Under the pieces are notes generated by a model that was not told where the DNA came from, ran no database searches, and saw only the letters and a program-made list of their open reading frames with translations. Positions 1 to 11,223 of a DNA stretch of 64,000 nt are shown here, piece by piece (positions within the stretch are counted from its first letter, which is position 1; each line of letters begins with the position of its first letter). The stretch is from positions 682,001-746,000 of the forward strand of contig JAKUHH010000072.1 of NCBI GenBank assembly GCA_022701365.1, written 5' to 3'. The position numbers and the translations under genes are program-made. The DNA is from Mycocentrospora acerina (lineage: Eukaryota > Ascomycota > Dothideomycetes > Pleosporales).

Positions 1-10
1 TGAAGGCGAA

Positions 11-1516
11 ATGCCGACGGGTGACGATGATGAATTCGTCGCGGAGACTACTGCAGAAAGCACTGCAGGAATCGAAGTAGACGAGGACAGTGACGAGGAA
101 GATGAATTCTTCCCCGGCCCTGATCCTAATATCGAAGATGATACCATGGACGATTCAATCGTCCACGGTGACTCTTTGAGACTCGACGTCACGGACGCTG
201 AGGTCAACTCGGGTTTTGCGCAAAAGTTGCGCATTATCTTAGACGCCTTGTGCGAATGGGCTAAGAGTGTCGATTATTCCGACTTCAAGGCCATGGCCGC
301 TGCGGATCGCCCTGTAACGAGGAGTACATGGCGAGTCCTGCAAAAAGTCAGTGTGGATTTCCTGCTGGTAATGTACTTGCCAGGAATTCCAATCCAAGTT
401 CAAGAGCTATTCCTCAAGAGGGAATGGAGCCTTAGGGACATCGTTTCCCTTCCAGAAGTGGAAGAGAGCGATGCGAGTGATCAGGGACTGTACGGGAATT
501 TCCCTACTGGTTGTTTGATTCACGTCCCAGAAATTGGCTGTGAGTGCTATGTTGGGTCAACAGTTGAACTGTCGAAACGCATTGCAGACCACCTCAAGAT
601 CTCGTGCCAATATAGTGTTGGTACACTTCCCAAGTGCCACGAGAGAAGTCTGCATTATCGCACTACGTGTCGCGATGATGTTGTCTGCAACTTTCGTAAA
701 CTTGCCGGGTTCAAGCGACCTATCCACAAAGGATATCTTGTACTTCTGGAAGGCATCTTCATGGTGCTTTTCGGATCGTATAATTACCGAGGCTACTGCA
801 GTACGTGGGCCACACAATCTTCCTACGATATGGTTAGGGATCTTCGAGCGAGGCTCGATCTCCCGGCGATTCCATGGAGGGGATTGAATGCAGCATGGCC
901 CTTACGTCAGGGTTTCACTGCAAATGGTTCCAGGATGCAGTCAGAGTGCTGCAACCCAGAATGCAAGGCCATGACCGTCCCGTACAGAATGGCGCCGGAT
1001 GGTCCAAAGACCCCTCGCGCACTTTCTGATGCATGGAACCCTCTGGGCGGGTATCTGTGCCGGCGATGCGATAGCTACCGCGAGCGCCATGGAGTGTTGC
1101 CAGACAGTGGCACACTGGCAAAGCTCAGGTCTAATTATGACACTGAGATTGCTAAGAGCGACTTGCGCAAATCACTCCAAGCCGTCATCTGCGAAAATTG
1201 CGGAGATGTGGAAGGTGCGGATGGCGCTGAGAATAGTCGCAATGGTGGCGGTACGAGACACATTGCCTCGAATGGTCGAATCCGCTGCATGGCATGCGAT
1301 TCGTATCTTCGTATATTTGGCAAAGAACGTAATCTCGACTTTGCTAGGCAAAAAGCAGCTCGCGAACAAGCGAAAGCAGATCGTGCAGCAGGCCGACCGG
1401 TCCGCTGCAAACACTGTAACGCAGCTGAGCCTGCTGACAGAAAAAAGCATCATACCGCTTCTAGACAGAGCGGCATGGTATGTCGGAGGTGTTACGACCA
1501 ATTCCGCCGCAGATGA
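11..1516 (+). CDS. GIY-YIG nuclease-like protein with three GATA-like zinc fingers
   Basis: Open frame of 501 codons from the ATG at 11. The frame is also open back to base 2, so the true start may lie outside the window. The N-terminal 60 residues are very acidic. Residues ~163-265 look like a GIY-YIG domain: CYVGSTVELSKR at ~178 fits the YIG strand and following basic helix, and LLEGIFMVLFG at ~246 carries a glutamate in the position of the family's metal-binding residue. Three Cys4 modules follow, at ~312-362 (CNPEC...LCRRC), ~394-436 (CENC...IRCMAC) and ~465-497 (CKHC...VCRRC). Each ends in a 'CxxC-x-YxxxxG'-like turn reminiscent of GATA fingers. GIY-YIG folds act in DNA cleavage (homing, repair, mobile elements); the fingers suggest DNA binding. 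The cellular role is unknown, and the position beside a decayed AT-rich block is compatible with a mobile origin. Confidence 0.65.
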   Translation: MPTGDDDEFVAETTAESTAGIEVDEDSDEEDEFFPGPDPNIEDDTMDDSIVHGDSLRLDVTDAEVNSGFAQKLRIILDALCEWAKSVDYSDFKAMAAADRPVTRSTWRVLQKVSVDFLLVMYLPGIPIQVQELFLKREWSLRDIVSLPEVEESDASDQGLYGNFPTGCLIHVPEIGCECYVGSTVELSKRIADHLKISCQYSVGTLPKCHERSLHYRTTCRDDVVCNFRKLAGFKRPIHKGYLVLLEGIFMVLFGSYNYRGYCSTWATQSSYDMVRDLRARLDLPAIPWRGLNAAWPLRQGFTANGSRMQSECCNPECKAMTVPYRMAPDGPKTPRALSDAWNPLGGYLCRRCDSYRERHGVLPDSGTLAKLRSNYDTEIAKSDLRKSLQAVICENCGDVEGADGAENSRNGGGTRHIASNGRIRCMACDSYLRIFGKERNLDFARQKAAREQAKADRAAGRPVRCKHCNAAEPADRKKHHTASRQSGMVCRRCYDQFRRR

Positions 1517-4500
1517 AGAAACCTGGCAAGGTAGATATGTTCTGCTTGTCAGTTTTCGGACTCTGTGATTCGGCAAAGCAGATGTGTTCTGCTTGTCGGT
1601 ACGATGTGAAAATCGTATGGGCTGACGAAGTCGGATCTGCTACCTCCCCGTATGGAGCCTTTGTGCTCCTGGTGTCGCCCGGAAACAGCTCTATGGTTCG
1701 TCCTAGAGGCTGGCCAAAGCAGAACGCATCTTTTGCATTAGCGGAGTACTTCATCAATACGTTCTCTGATCAGATGAGTTAAATCCAATGCTCGTGACTG
1801 GCTCGAACTCTGAAGGAAGAACATGACATTCCGCTTTCTTTTCGATGTACTGATGTTGACAGATCCCGCTATGGTAACGCATTTCAGATTAAACCTGCTC
1901 CTGGATGACACGACTACATTTTCAGTGCCGGAGTAAAACGTCTAAAATTATCCAGTTAAAGGAGATGACAGCAACACAACAAGCTCGGTGAAACCATTAA
2001 TCACCTGGTTCCCGAACTCGATATGATGGTGTCAGCTACGCACAACGCCTTTGAGGTTGTCGTTATCCTGCTTCCGCTCCGGTGTGGTCTTTCTATTTAT
2101 CAGTCGACGGTTAATACACAAAACATCTTGTCGATGGTAGATTTCTTCCCAATACTGATCGTGTCTCGGTATAACCCATCTTCTTTCGGCACTGCGAATC
2201 TAGCTTGTGCCAGCTTGCAAGCTATTTTATACACGATTGAGCGGTGTTTCGAGAAGGAGTTAAGCGTTTGCGCAGTAAGTTTTTGATCCTGGGTTCAACG
2301 TGTTAGGTTGCTCTCTTGCTTGTCAGTACTTAATATTACTTCGATTACGTGGCGTCGTGAGTGAAAGGAGCTAGACGATCAACCTTCACTACAGGAATCC
2401 ATCTTAGATTACGTTGTCTCAAGGAAATTTACATAAATACATGCAAACGAGCCACAATTTCATCCGTTCTCAAGAAACAAAATTCTCTGATGAATAGCGA
2501 TAGTTCGTTATGTGGCAGCTGCTACGATACGCGTCGACGGGCAAAGCCTTTCGTTAAACATACTGAAACAAGATGGAGTAAGTGTATGAAATTCAAGGAG
2601 AAAAAGAACGTAGTGCCAAAAAAAAATCTCAGTGTCAAAAATTTAGTTACTGTATGTAATTGGTAGTCACTATTTTCCGCTTGCTACTGAGGTGTTTGTC
2701 ACTCTTGATTCCCAACAGAACAAAGCTGATTGCGGAAAAGATCAGGAGGCCCTCTGATGGCTTGGAGTCTGGTTTGACCGGAAGCTCACACTCGAAAATC
2801 ACATCTTAACAAGTTGAGATATAGCCAGAGAGATGTTACATCACCTTCACGGCTGGAAAATACAGCTTATAAGCCCCAACTAGCTACCATACGCAAGGCA
2901 GCCACAAACTATATACTGCCATCACTACTAGACGGAGCCAAAACTTTATACCCGGACCGCAACAAAAATCCGAGGATCATGCGGACAGACCTGCAAAGAA
3001 AAGTCAGCACTTCGTAAGGCTGGCACATCGCTACAGGTGACAAAGTGCTGGGTTTGGCAGCTAGAGCTATCTTCGTGAACTGGAAACTACACCAACGATT
3101 GTTTTGTTACGGGAAACAGGCCTCCTTTCAGTAGCCGCGGCCTTAGACGGCATCAAATAGAGGTACACTCTCCGCCTGCACAACATAGGCTCGGAATATA
3201 TGCTTACTCGCCACGTGACTCCAGCCTGAATAGAGCGAGGGAGAGGAGCGGGTAAACTTTGACAACCAAAACAAAATTACGGGGAATTAGGGTGACACTT
3301 AACTTAACATCAAGATTTGAGCGGCACCCGCCGCAGTGCACCAAAGATTGCAAAGTTGACGTCGAAAAAACGTCTAGCATTCAGTACTAGAGTAATACGT
3401 TGAGTTTAGCGTGGCAAGTTCTTTGACAGCGAGTTCGAAGATTTTGATGAACTCCTCGAGAAGTAAAGCGCGACACCCGTCAAGGGGCATGGGCAATTTG
3501 CAACATCGCAGGGGAAACATCGCTCTATCCTCCAAGTCCCTGGAAATAGTTCAATAAGACAGGTTGGAAAATGAGCGTATGCTTCAGACTTGCACTCTAG
3601 AGTAAGTGTAACATTTCTGGAAATTACTTCCAAGCTGATATTGCATTTGGTCAGAGCCATGGAGACCAGGGCCTTTGATCTACTGCTGGCCCCAACGACA
3701 AAATACAGAAACTCAGCCCAGCGTTCGGTAGAGCAGTCTGGTCTACAGTGATTGGCGCCCATTCTGAGGTAAAGCAAGTACTCCGACACTCGCAGTAGTA
3801 TTGGTGGAAGGACTATCTAGGGACTCTCCTCTAAGTACGATCGGTGGGGGCGGAAGTATGAGTTATTGATTGAACTAGCTACGGATGAGCTTTCTATATG
3901 CAAATGATATTAGTCCTAGGTAATTTGGACGCCTCCTTAGGCTCCTGCCCACCACCACCACATCACTCGAGGGGATTACCCGTGAGGCCTCTCAATGGGC
4001 CTTTCCGACAGTGTGATCCCACAAAGGTATCTGTGGAACTTGATCTACCCAGGCCTACCTTGTATAGTGTCAGGATTGCACCCCGATTGGAGTGAGCGGA
4101 GGTTACTCCTAGGTATCAGTACCAAGGAGTTCCGTACCGGAGCACTATGAGAACCTTATACCCCTCTCTTGGTATCTGTTACTATCTAGACTACTAAGAG
4201 ACCCCTATATAGGCTACTACAGAATTGCTACAAGGAAAGTAGCAATTTGTCTATAAAATACTACTATTATACGTGTATACTATACAAAGACCCTACTTGC
4301 TTAGTGATGTGTAGAAAGAAGGTTCTTAACATATAGGCTCTCTGCTATGAGAAAAATGCGCGGGAAATTTTAGTACTATTACTGGAAGTTCTAGCATGAT
4401 GACGCTGATACCCTCTGCTCCTGCGGGCACTCAAAGATCACAAATCGCCTAGCGCACCGCCACTAGGCAGCGCAGTCATTCGGAAAATGCCTACAACGCT

Positions 4501-7500
4501 CTTGCGCGCCGCATATACCAGCCAGGAAGAGAAGGGCTACCTTAAAAGCAATACTCTCCGAACTAAGGGGCTTGTAGGACCTTCCGGAGATTATCAGTTT
4601 TTACGCAACAATCTGTCCCTGGTAAACCACAAAATATCTTGGCATCAAACGACACAGGAAAAGAGCGACCAGAAGGCCGCCCTTATATGCACTTGTTAAG
4701 ATTACTACTCTAAAGTATCTCTTACGTGCACTTGAAGTGCATTCAAATACAAAATTTCTCTTTTGACTACGTTCGTTACACAGTAACTTATTTTCCCTCT
4801 GACACTATAACGATGTGGGATATATGCAATAATTTAGGCCTTCTCAAAGTGTAGTTCTAAAATATACAACACCCTCAATACCGCAAAATTCAGGACACCG
4901 AAAAGCTGGCCCGTGGTAAGCAAATAGCGGAAGAATCAGGGCGTGAAGAAAAAGGGAGAGACTACTCTCCTCAAGTACCCTTTCTGACCAGGCTACTCTA
5001 GACAGGAGTATATCACAACTACGCGTATCTTGTCTTAGCCCATCTATATGAACACTAGAAGGCTTGGCTTATAGTTAGACGTTGAACGACTTCTATGAAT
5101 TACTCATCCAATCAACAAAACATAGCAGCACCTGCCTACACTCCCAGCAGGACGAATGGTAATGAAAATGGGTTCGAGATTCGTAAAGATTAATAACAAA
5201 ACACTTAAATGTATAACTTTATTGTCCATGCATTAGGCTGCTTAATTAACATTACCATATTTCATTCACTCTTTCGGTGGCTATATTTTGGTCTTCAACA
5301 CCAACTATGTGGTGGTTACCAATCTAATTTTTTTTAAATACAATTGAAATCGTTTTACCGAGTTTGGCATCCTTCCCGTCAGCCAGCAATATAAACCTTT
5401 CAGCCATAGCAGCACGAAGGTCGGCCTTTTCTTTAGATCATGTCTTCCCCATTTGAACATGTGTATAGCGCAGTGCTATGCCTTGACAATACCAATCGAA
5501 ATTGAGAGAGCAGTGCCAAAACTTCTATGAAACTTGGTTAGGTATTATTCAAGTGCCTATGATCGTATGTGCTCAACGTTCAAATGAAAATTTATTTATA
5601 TAGGATGTATTGTACTTGATTGTCGTCGTACGCGGTTTGTCTGCCGCATTATGCAGTACGAGAACTGTTGCGATAAAGAAGCTAATGGTCTTAGATGGCA
5701 TTGAATTTTCTACAAGAATACAAATGCATGTTCTAACTTAATTAGACCTAGCTTTTTCGGTTCCTTCAATAGTATTATTACATCCAAGACCCCGAACTTG
5801 GAAGTTGTACAGTTTGAGCTCTATCCAATACAGTATGCATGAATGTTGCACTTGATCGAGATAAAGTCCCTTCTCTCACTCGGTCTAGTGTTGTTTAATA
5901 CATCCTTCTTAGCAATCTTTGCATCCAGCGGACTTCGTAATGTTGAATGATAAACTTATTGGGGAGTAATTTCTCCTCGTTTGTTTCCATGTTTGTCTAA
6001 GTGATTGTAAGATTATACCTGAGTTGTGCACCCATTGTAAAGATAGTATATATTAGATGCAAATAGGCGTGCAGTTCGGGCTCTCGGAACGGTTTCGAGT
6101 TGCGACTTGTATAGTTTCAAAGGAAATTGTACCTGTATGTTTGTCCACAAATGTAAGGGGGGTTTTTATTGAGAAGCCGAATTACTCAGTTTTTCCGATC
6201 GGTATGGTCAGAAATAAATCATAGCTGAAGTGATTTCAGTACGAGCTGTTTCCTTTGTGAATAAGCCGTCTTATAAGTCCGCGTTGTGATTGTCTCCATG
6301 ACCTTCTATCTCAGGGTATGCGACTGCAAAGTCTGAAATGGAGTAGTTACCCATTTATCTTCATATGCTAGCATCAGATTTTCGATGACTTTTTTTAGTG
6401 CCATATATTAGCTGGAAAGCATCTGGGTCTTTCACACGGCATAGTATGTTGCTGTCCTTCTCGACCTGTTCCTGGTGGGATGTTGGGATTAAAAAACGTA
6501 CTTTTTAATTTAAATCTGTCATTATCAGAGTTTAAGTTACTTCAACTATTCATCCACTTGGTTCACAATCCGTCTTGGGCAGTCGTTGCTGTCTCAGTCA
6601 TTACTTGCGGATAGGCCCTGAGGACTTTGTAAACTGGTGCACTTGTTCACCCAAGATGCAAAGACTTGACAAAATTGTCGCTGTTCAAATTGCTTGACAA
6701 GCTAGATAATTTTGCTATTTGTTTACATAGATTAGCTTAGTTGCTCAACAAAGCCGATGATTGTCAGCAAGTTGGTAGGTACGGCATTTGTGAATAACAT
6801 CAATGCATTGGCCTATATTTGCAGTTACTGAACCCCTGCCTTCTGCGATCCAAGATCGCTGTCTTCCTGTGATTAATCGAGGAACAGATACTTGGTGGCC
6901 CAGGTCTTTGACTATATCAGCGGGAAGGCTGTGTCAAAACAGTGCGCCGGATATCTACGAGAAAGAGAAGAAGAGAGGAGGAAAGTGAGGAAACTAATGA
7001 CTGTATTATTGACTGAACTCTGTGTATCATATGGAGCACTGGATCGATTTTGTGCCACTGTTTGTGTCCGGATAGCTACCGCACTTAATCCATGTGGTGA
7101 ATCATTCATGATTACCACCCCGAACAGGTATGACGCCCTGGAAGACGGTACGAAACAGCCAAAAGATAGTAAGACAGCGTGATGATTTTGCCACGCAAAT
7201 GGGATGAATTTACCGCAACGCCAAATGGAATGAATCTGTTCACATAGACGACCATGTCGAAGTACTCCGCCCTGGAGATGGTATGGGTGTCGGCGTTGAT
7301 GCCGGTAAAGGCTATGTCATCTCTCATGCTGGAGATCGCCAGGGCGACTGCGATGACTGCCGTACTGGTTTGCAGGTCGAACAGCCTACACGCCGCGGTC
7401 GTGATACCCCGGCCAATCCAGATCGCTCATTACAACCTTTATATGCGTAAGAGGGCCGCAACAACGACCGAGCCTGGGGCGAGAAAGTAGGTGGCGGGGA

Positions 7501-7739
7501 AGAAATTGATGGCTATGCGAACAGTTCATGAGTTGCGGAGGGATATATCGTAGAATGAGATACGTTTCAATGCCGTTAATAGCTGTGACTCCATTACTAG
7601 AATTTATCTAGTCTGCCTTTAGGAGAAAGCCTATTGCAAGCCTATTGGTGATCGTTAAGAAATCTTTCGCTTCTTCTTCTAATTGTACCAAACTCTTAAG
7701 TTCTTTTGCGTTGTCCAGGGCAGCCTCCATTGAACTGAA
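1517..7739. other. AT-rich gene-poor block without a convincing gene
   Basis: About 6.2 kb in which no frame shows a recognisable domain. Several 60-130 codon frames occur (for example 2023-2286 plus, 3406-3789 minus, 6892-7182 plus), but composition is not convincing and no splice-linked extension is evident. 4,140-4,420 is especially rich in TA dinucleotides (runs such as ctactattatacgtgtat), as expected of old repeat-induced point mutation. A small GC-richer island at ~7,250-7,490 is open in more than one plus frame and could be a coding relic. I see no terminal repeats or target-site duplications that would define an element. Confidence 0.5.
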
Positions 7740-8575
7740 ACGAATTATCTACGAGGAGCTTTCCTGTGCTACTAGCTGGGGGGTACCGCGGTAGCTCTTT
7801 GACTCATCCGTGTTGTCCATATCCGCTTCCAGCTGACTGAAATAGTGCTCCACAAGGAGCTTTCTTGAGCTGACAGCTAGGGGGTGCCGTGGCAGCTCTT
7901 CAGTTCTTTTGCATTTTCTACAAACGAGCTCTTTTCATGGTTGCGCTCTATCACTTTCCATTCTTTGCTGTGAGCAGTTGAACAAGTCAGATACAACGCC
8001 TAATTTTCATAGACATCTATGTAAATTATTTTGTGAATAGACTCCATTATGTATAGTAGACAGGTATTCTTCAAATCACCCGATCCGGTTATGAATCTCC
8101 CACAGCAGGAGTGTTCGTGTGCTGCACTAATCTGTGCAGTACAACAAAAGTAACGAGCTCCTTCTTGAAGCGACCTCTAGCCATCCGACTCAGATGTATT
8201 GTTCGCAAGAAGGCTTCTTACACCAATAGCTGGAGGGCGCTGCGACATTTCTTCCATCAGATCGCTGATCAGAGCCATGTCCGAATCTACAGACAAGTTG
8301 GTACCTGGCGTTTTCTCAAGTCAATGTCTGGAGGGTGCTGAGATATTTCTTCCATTAGCTCGCTGATCAGAGCCACGTCCGAATCGACAGACCGAGCAGT
8401 GCCTGTCTTCGCCATTGTTCGGGTTTTGGCTGAAATGTAGTGCTCCACAAGAAGCATTCTCATGCCAAACTGTTCAGTTAATTTGCATTTTCTAATGCAG
8501 CTTCCAATCATCCGACTGTAGTGTAGGGCTCTACGAGAAGCTTTCTTACGCTAATAGCTAGAAATTGCCCCTACA
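7740..8575 (-). repeat. Decayed imperfect repeats that read as protein on the minus strand
   Basis: About five diverged copies of one motif can be aligned by eye at ~7,750, ~7,850, ~8,200, ~8,445 and ~8,530 (consensus near 'gctccacaagaagctttctt...aatagctggagggtgctg'). Read on the minus strand, copies give related peptides such as RKLLVEHYFSQ, RMLLVEHYISAKT and RKLLVEPY. The clearest pair is a 64-bp direct repeat, 8231-8294 and 8329-8392, differing at only a few bases. Stops and frame changes interrupt any long frame, so this looks like the remains of a repeat-containing coding gene or element. Confidence 0.45.
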
Positions 8576-8758
8576 AGGGATCGAGTTCATGAATCGATTC
8601 CTTCGTCGCCAACGCGTGTCAGTCTTCACCCGTGTCTTCCTGTGTCTATCTGTGTCTAGCGTGGTGCACGGGCCAGTAATTCCACTCACTCTCACACTCA
8701 CTCGAGCATGTGTAGCCCTCTTTTCCTTTTTTCTCCACCACCGAAGTTCGTTGTTACG

Positions 8759-9996
8759 ATGGTCTGTATTCGTCAAAACTCTCTGCCCTCTGTATGAAAT
8801 GAACTAACACATGTACGCAGAATACCAACCGACTTCCCCCCAAGCCCGCTTGGCAAACCAAGACGGAGCGCGAAAGAGCAAAGAAGTTGCAGCGCAAAGC
8901 TGTCAACATTCCTTTGCCTCAGTCGGATGATGCTGATCTCATCTCCAAACCCGTTGAGCAGGCTCTCTCCCTAAGGGGTAAGGAACCTGTCTCAAAATCG
9001 CCGCAACCCTCTGGCGATGCCCAGAGTGGTGAGGGCAGCACCGAGTCTCCTGTCGTTCCCGCGGCACGAGGTCTCGGCGATGAAAGCGAGGCCTCCGAGG
9101 ACGATGTTTCCAAGGTTGCTGAGCTAAGTGAGAAGATGGAGGTGGACGCGACTTCGGTCGTGCTCTATCCTTTTCAAGACGAAAGTCTCACTCTGGCTGA
9201 GAGAGTGAGCGCCTTCGATCACTTCAACGAGCAGCTGAGAGCTAGCTCGAAGGAGTGGAAGGAGGTCAAGGGCGAAATGCCCGCATGCGCGGAGTGCGGT
9301 CGGACACACCCACCTCCGTGCATGAATCAAGCACAACGTCAGGCTCTGAGAGCCGCGTTGAAAGGAGGAAAGAAACTCCGCGCAGAACTCCGTTCTGTGA
9401 ACACCCGTCCCACGACTCCTGAGGATGCAGGAAGTCCGGAGGACACGCTGATGGCCAACAGCGAAAATGGCAAAGCTCGCAAAAAAGCAAAGCCTGTCTT
9501 GTGTAAGGCTTGTGCGAGATGGCACCCTGACGGTGCGAAGGCGTGCAAAGCGCCCTTCTGCTCCAAAGGGTGCGCCCTGAACCACTTCCCCGGTGAGGCC
9601 TGCAGTGCTGCGGTAAAACGCTTCAAGCACTTCAAGCTGATCAAGAGCGAGAGTGGTGAAGGAGATGGGAAGAACGCAGCGCCTGCGCCTATGCAAGCAA
9701 GGGCTGCTGGCGACTTCAACACCGAGAAATTCGGTACATTCTTCAATTCCCTGGAAGACAGCCCCGATGTCCTCCAAGCTGCTGGAAAGCTCTTTTCGAG
9801 CATGACTCGAAAGAGACCCGCAGAGGAGGAGTCGGCCGAGAAGGCTGGCTCGGGAAGCCAGAAGGGGAAGAAGAGGAAGACAGGAGGTGGGAACTCCTGG
9901 AAAAACGCGAATCCCTCACGAAAGGGTCCTTCTGGGCCTGGCAGTAAGGGCGGTAGGGGTGGTGGGGGCCCAGCCGGGAGCGCCAGCAATTGCTGA
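8759..9996 (+). CDS. Zinc-knuckle protein of unknown function, ATG-only first coding exon
   Basis: Model: exon 1 is the ATG at 8759-8761; intron 8762-8820 (GTCTGT donor, AACTAAC branch, GCAG acceptor); exon 2 is 8821-9996; 392 residues. The exon 2 frame has no ATG near its start, and the start MNTNRLPPKPAW arises only after splicing. A paralogue on the minus strand at 17.5-17.9 kb has the same ATG|GTCTGT arrangement. The protein has a Ser/Glu-rich N-terminus (QSGEGSTES), then CxxC-x3-H-x3-C at ~157 (CAECGRTHPPPC), CxxC-x3-H-x6-C at ~229 (CKACARWHPDGAKAC) and CxxxC-x3-H-x5-C at ~248. A basic KKRK region and a Gly/Arg tail (GGRGGGGPAG) close it. Such knuckles usually bind nucleic acid. The family is not one I can name; gag-like zinc knuckles of retroelements are one possibility. 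Confidence 0.6.
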
Positions 9997-11223
9997 TGCT
10001 TCGTTCGAAAAGAGGAGACAACCTCTTTCCAAAAAAAACAAGCCCGGGAATGCTCATCCTCCACGTCGGTCCGGGCGGGAACTTCGTCGACCTTGTGTCT
10101 TCGATGCTAAGCTGAGCACCATACTATGCGGTATACCCTCTCCATCATGTGTTGTGCAGAAGCTGGCTTTGACTACTTTTCAGTTGATCTTCGAATCAAA
10201 CCCCGATCCTACTTTTGCCTTCGCCCTGACCCTCGATCGTAGCCCATTTACCCAACTCTTCTGCGACTCATCTTCATGACAGAACGTTTCAAGCGAAATT
10301 ATCAATGATATCTATGTATACCGCAGTGTTGTCGGGAAAGCCTTGTATGTAGTGGGTTGGAGTGGTGATGAGGTTGGAGTGACGCTACGTCGAGGGATGA
10401 CAAAGCTTTTCTTTTGTTGCACCGCACAGGCCAATGCAGCATACGCACACTTCTGTTACAAGGAGTCAGCAACGGGGTCAAATATTTTGAAGAATTCAAC
10501 GATACGTGCTGTGAGCATTTTTTTACGCTGCTCGTAGCAAGGATTGCGAAGTGATGGACTGCGACAAAAGAAAAGAGCTTCTTCAAAGGATGGGGTAGGA
10601 TGTATCCATCAGTAGTGTGTCCGGATGTTTGGTGAAGTTGGTGAGATGTATCCAACAAAAGTCATAATGAGCTTGTCATGAATCCACCGTAAGAATGTGT
10701 TGTAGGCATCATACATCATTATGTACGCTCTAATTCAGTTCCTGACAATCATACTGCTTGAGCTCCAACTAGTCCTGGCTGGTTAGTGTCACGATTGTAT
10801 TGAAGCTCGGGCTTCTACACACTGTTGACGCCTCATAATATAAGTACATGATGCAAAATGTATTGAAGCTTCTCGGGGTTCCATGTCAAAGTCTTGTCTG
10901 CGTTTTGCTGCCCGCGCCTATGACGCCATAAGGAGCTGGTTCAATGCTTGGCCTTGCCTCGCATGAGCTTGACAAAGCTTCACGTGCTAACCCGCACTAC
11001 TCAAGTGCTCCTCCACAATTACTGTATTCTTCAACCCTTCTTTGGACAATTGTTTGTTGTCGGTGAATGGTTTGTCTGGCCAGTTTGGAATTTGGAGTTC
11101 AGAGCACGAACCAGCCCATCTGTTAGTTGCTGAGGTTCCCAGCACGCCAAACTCAGCTTCCATTGCTAGGCCTGGTAATGTGCAATGCACATTGAAGCAA
11201 CAATGGCACACTTACATCGACCC
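9997..11223. other. Intergenic region, nothing recognised
   Basis: Spacer of about 1.2 kb between the zinc-knuckle gene and the mitochondrial kinase gene. The open frames here (for example 10302-10658 minus) have low-quality composition and no domain. It presumably holds the 3' end of the first gene and the promoter and leader of the kinase gene. Confidence 0.5.

Noticed and set aside
3406..3789. 127-codon minus frame in the AT-rich block
   Set aside because: Ser-rich tail and no recognisable motif; no splice sites linking it to other coding-like DNA.
8792..8820. 29-nt intron after MVCIRQNSLPS in the zinc-knuckle gene
   Set aside because: Below workable intron length, and the corresponding peptide is not conserved in the 17.9 kb paralogue, whereas ATG|GTCTGT is.
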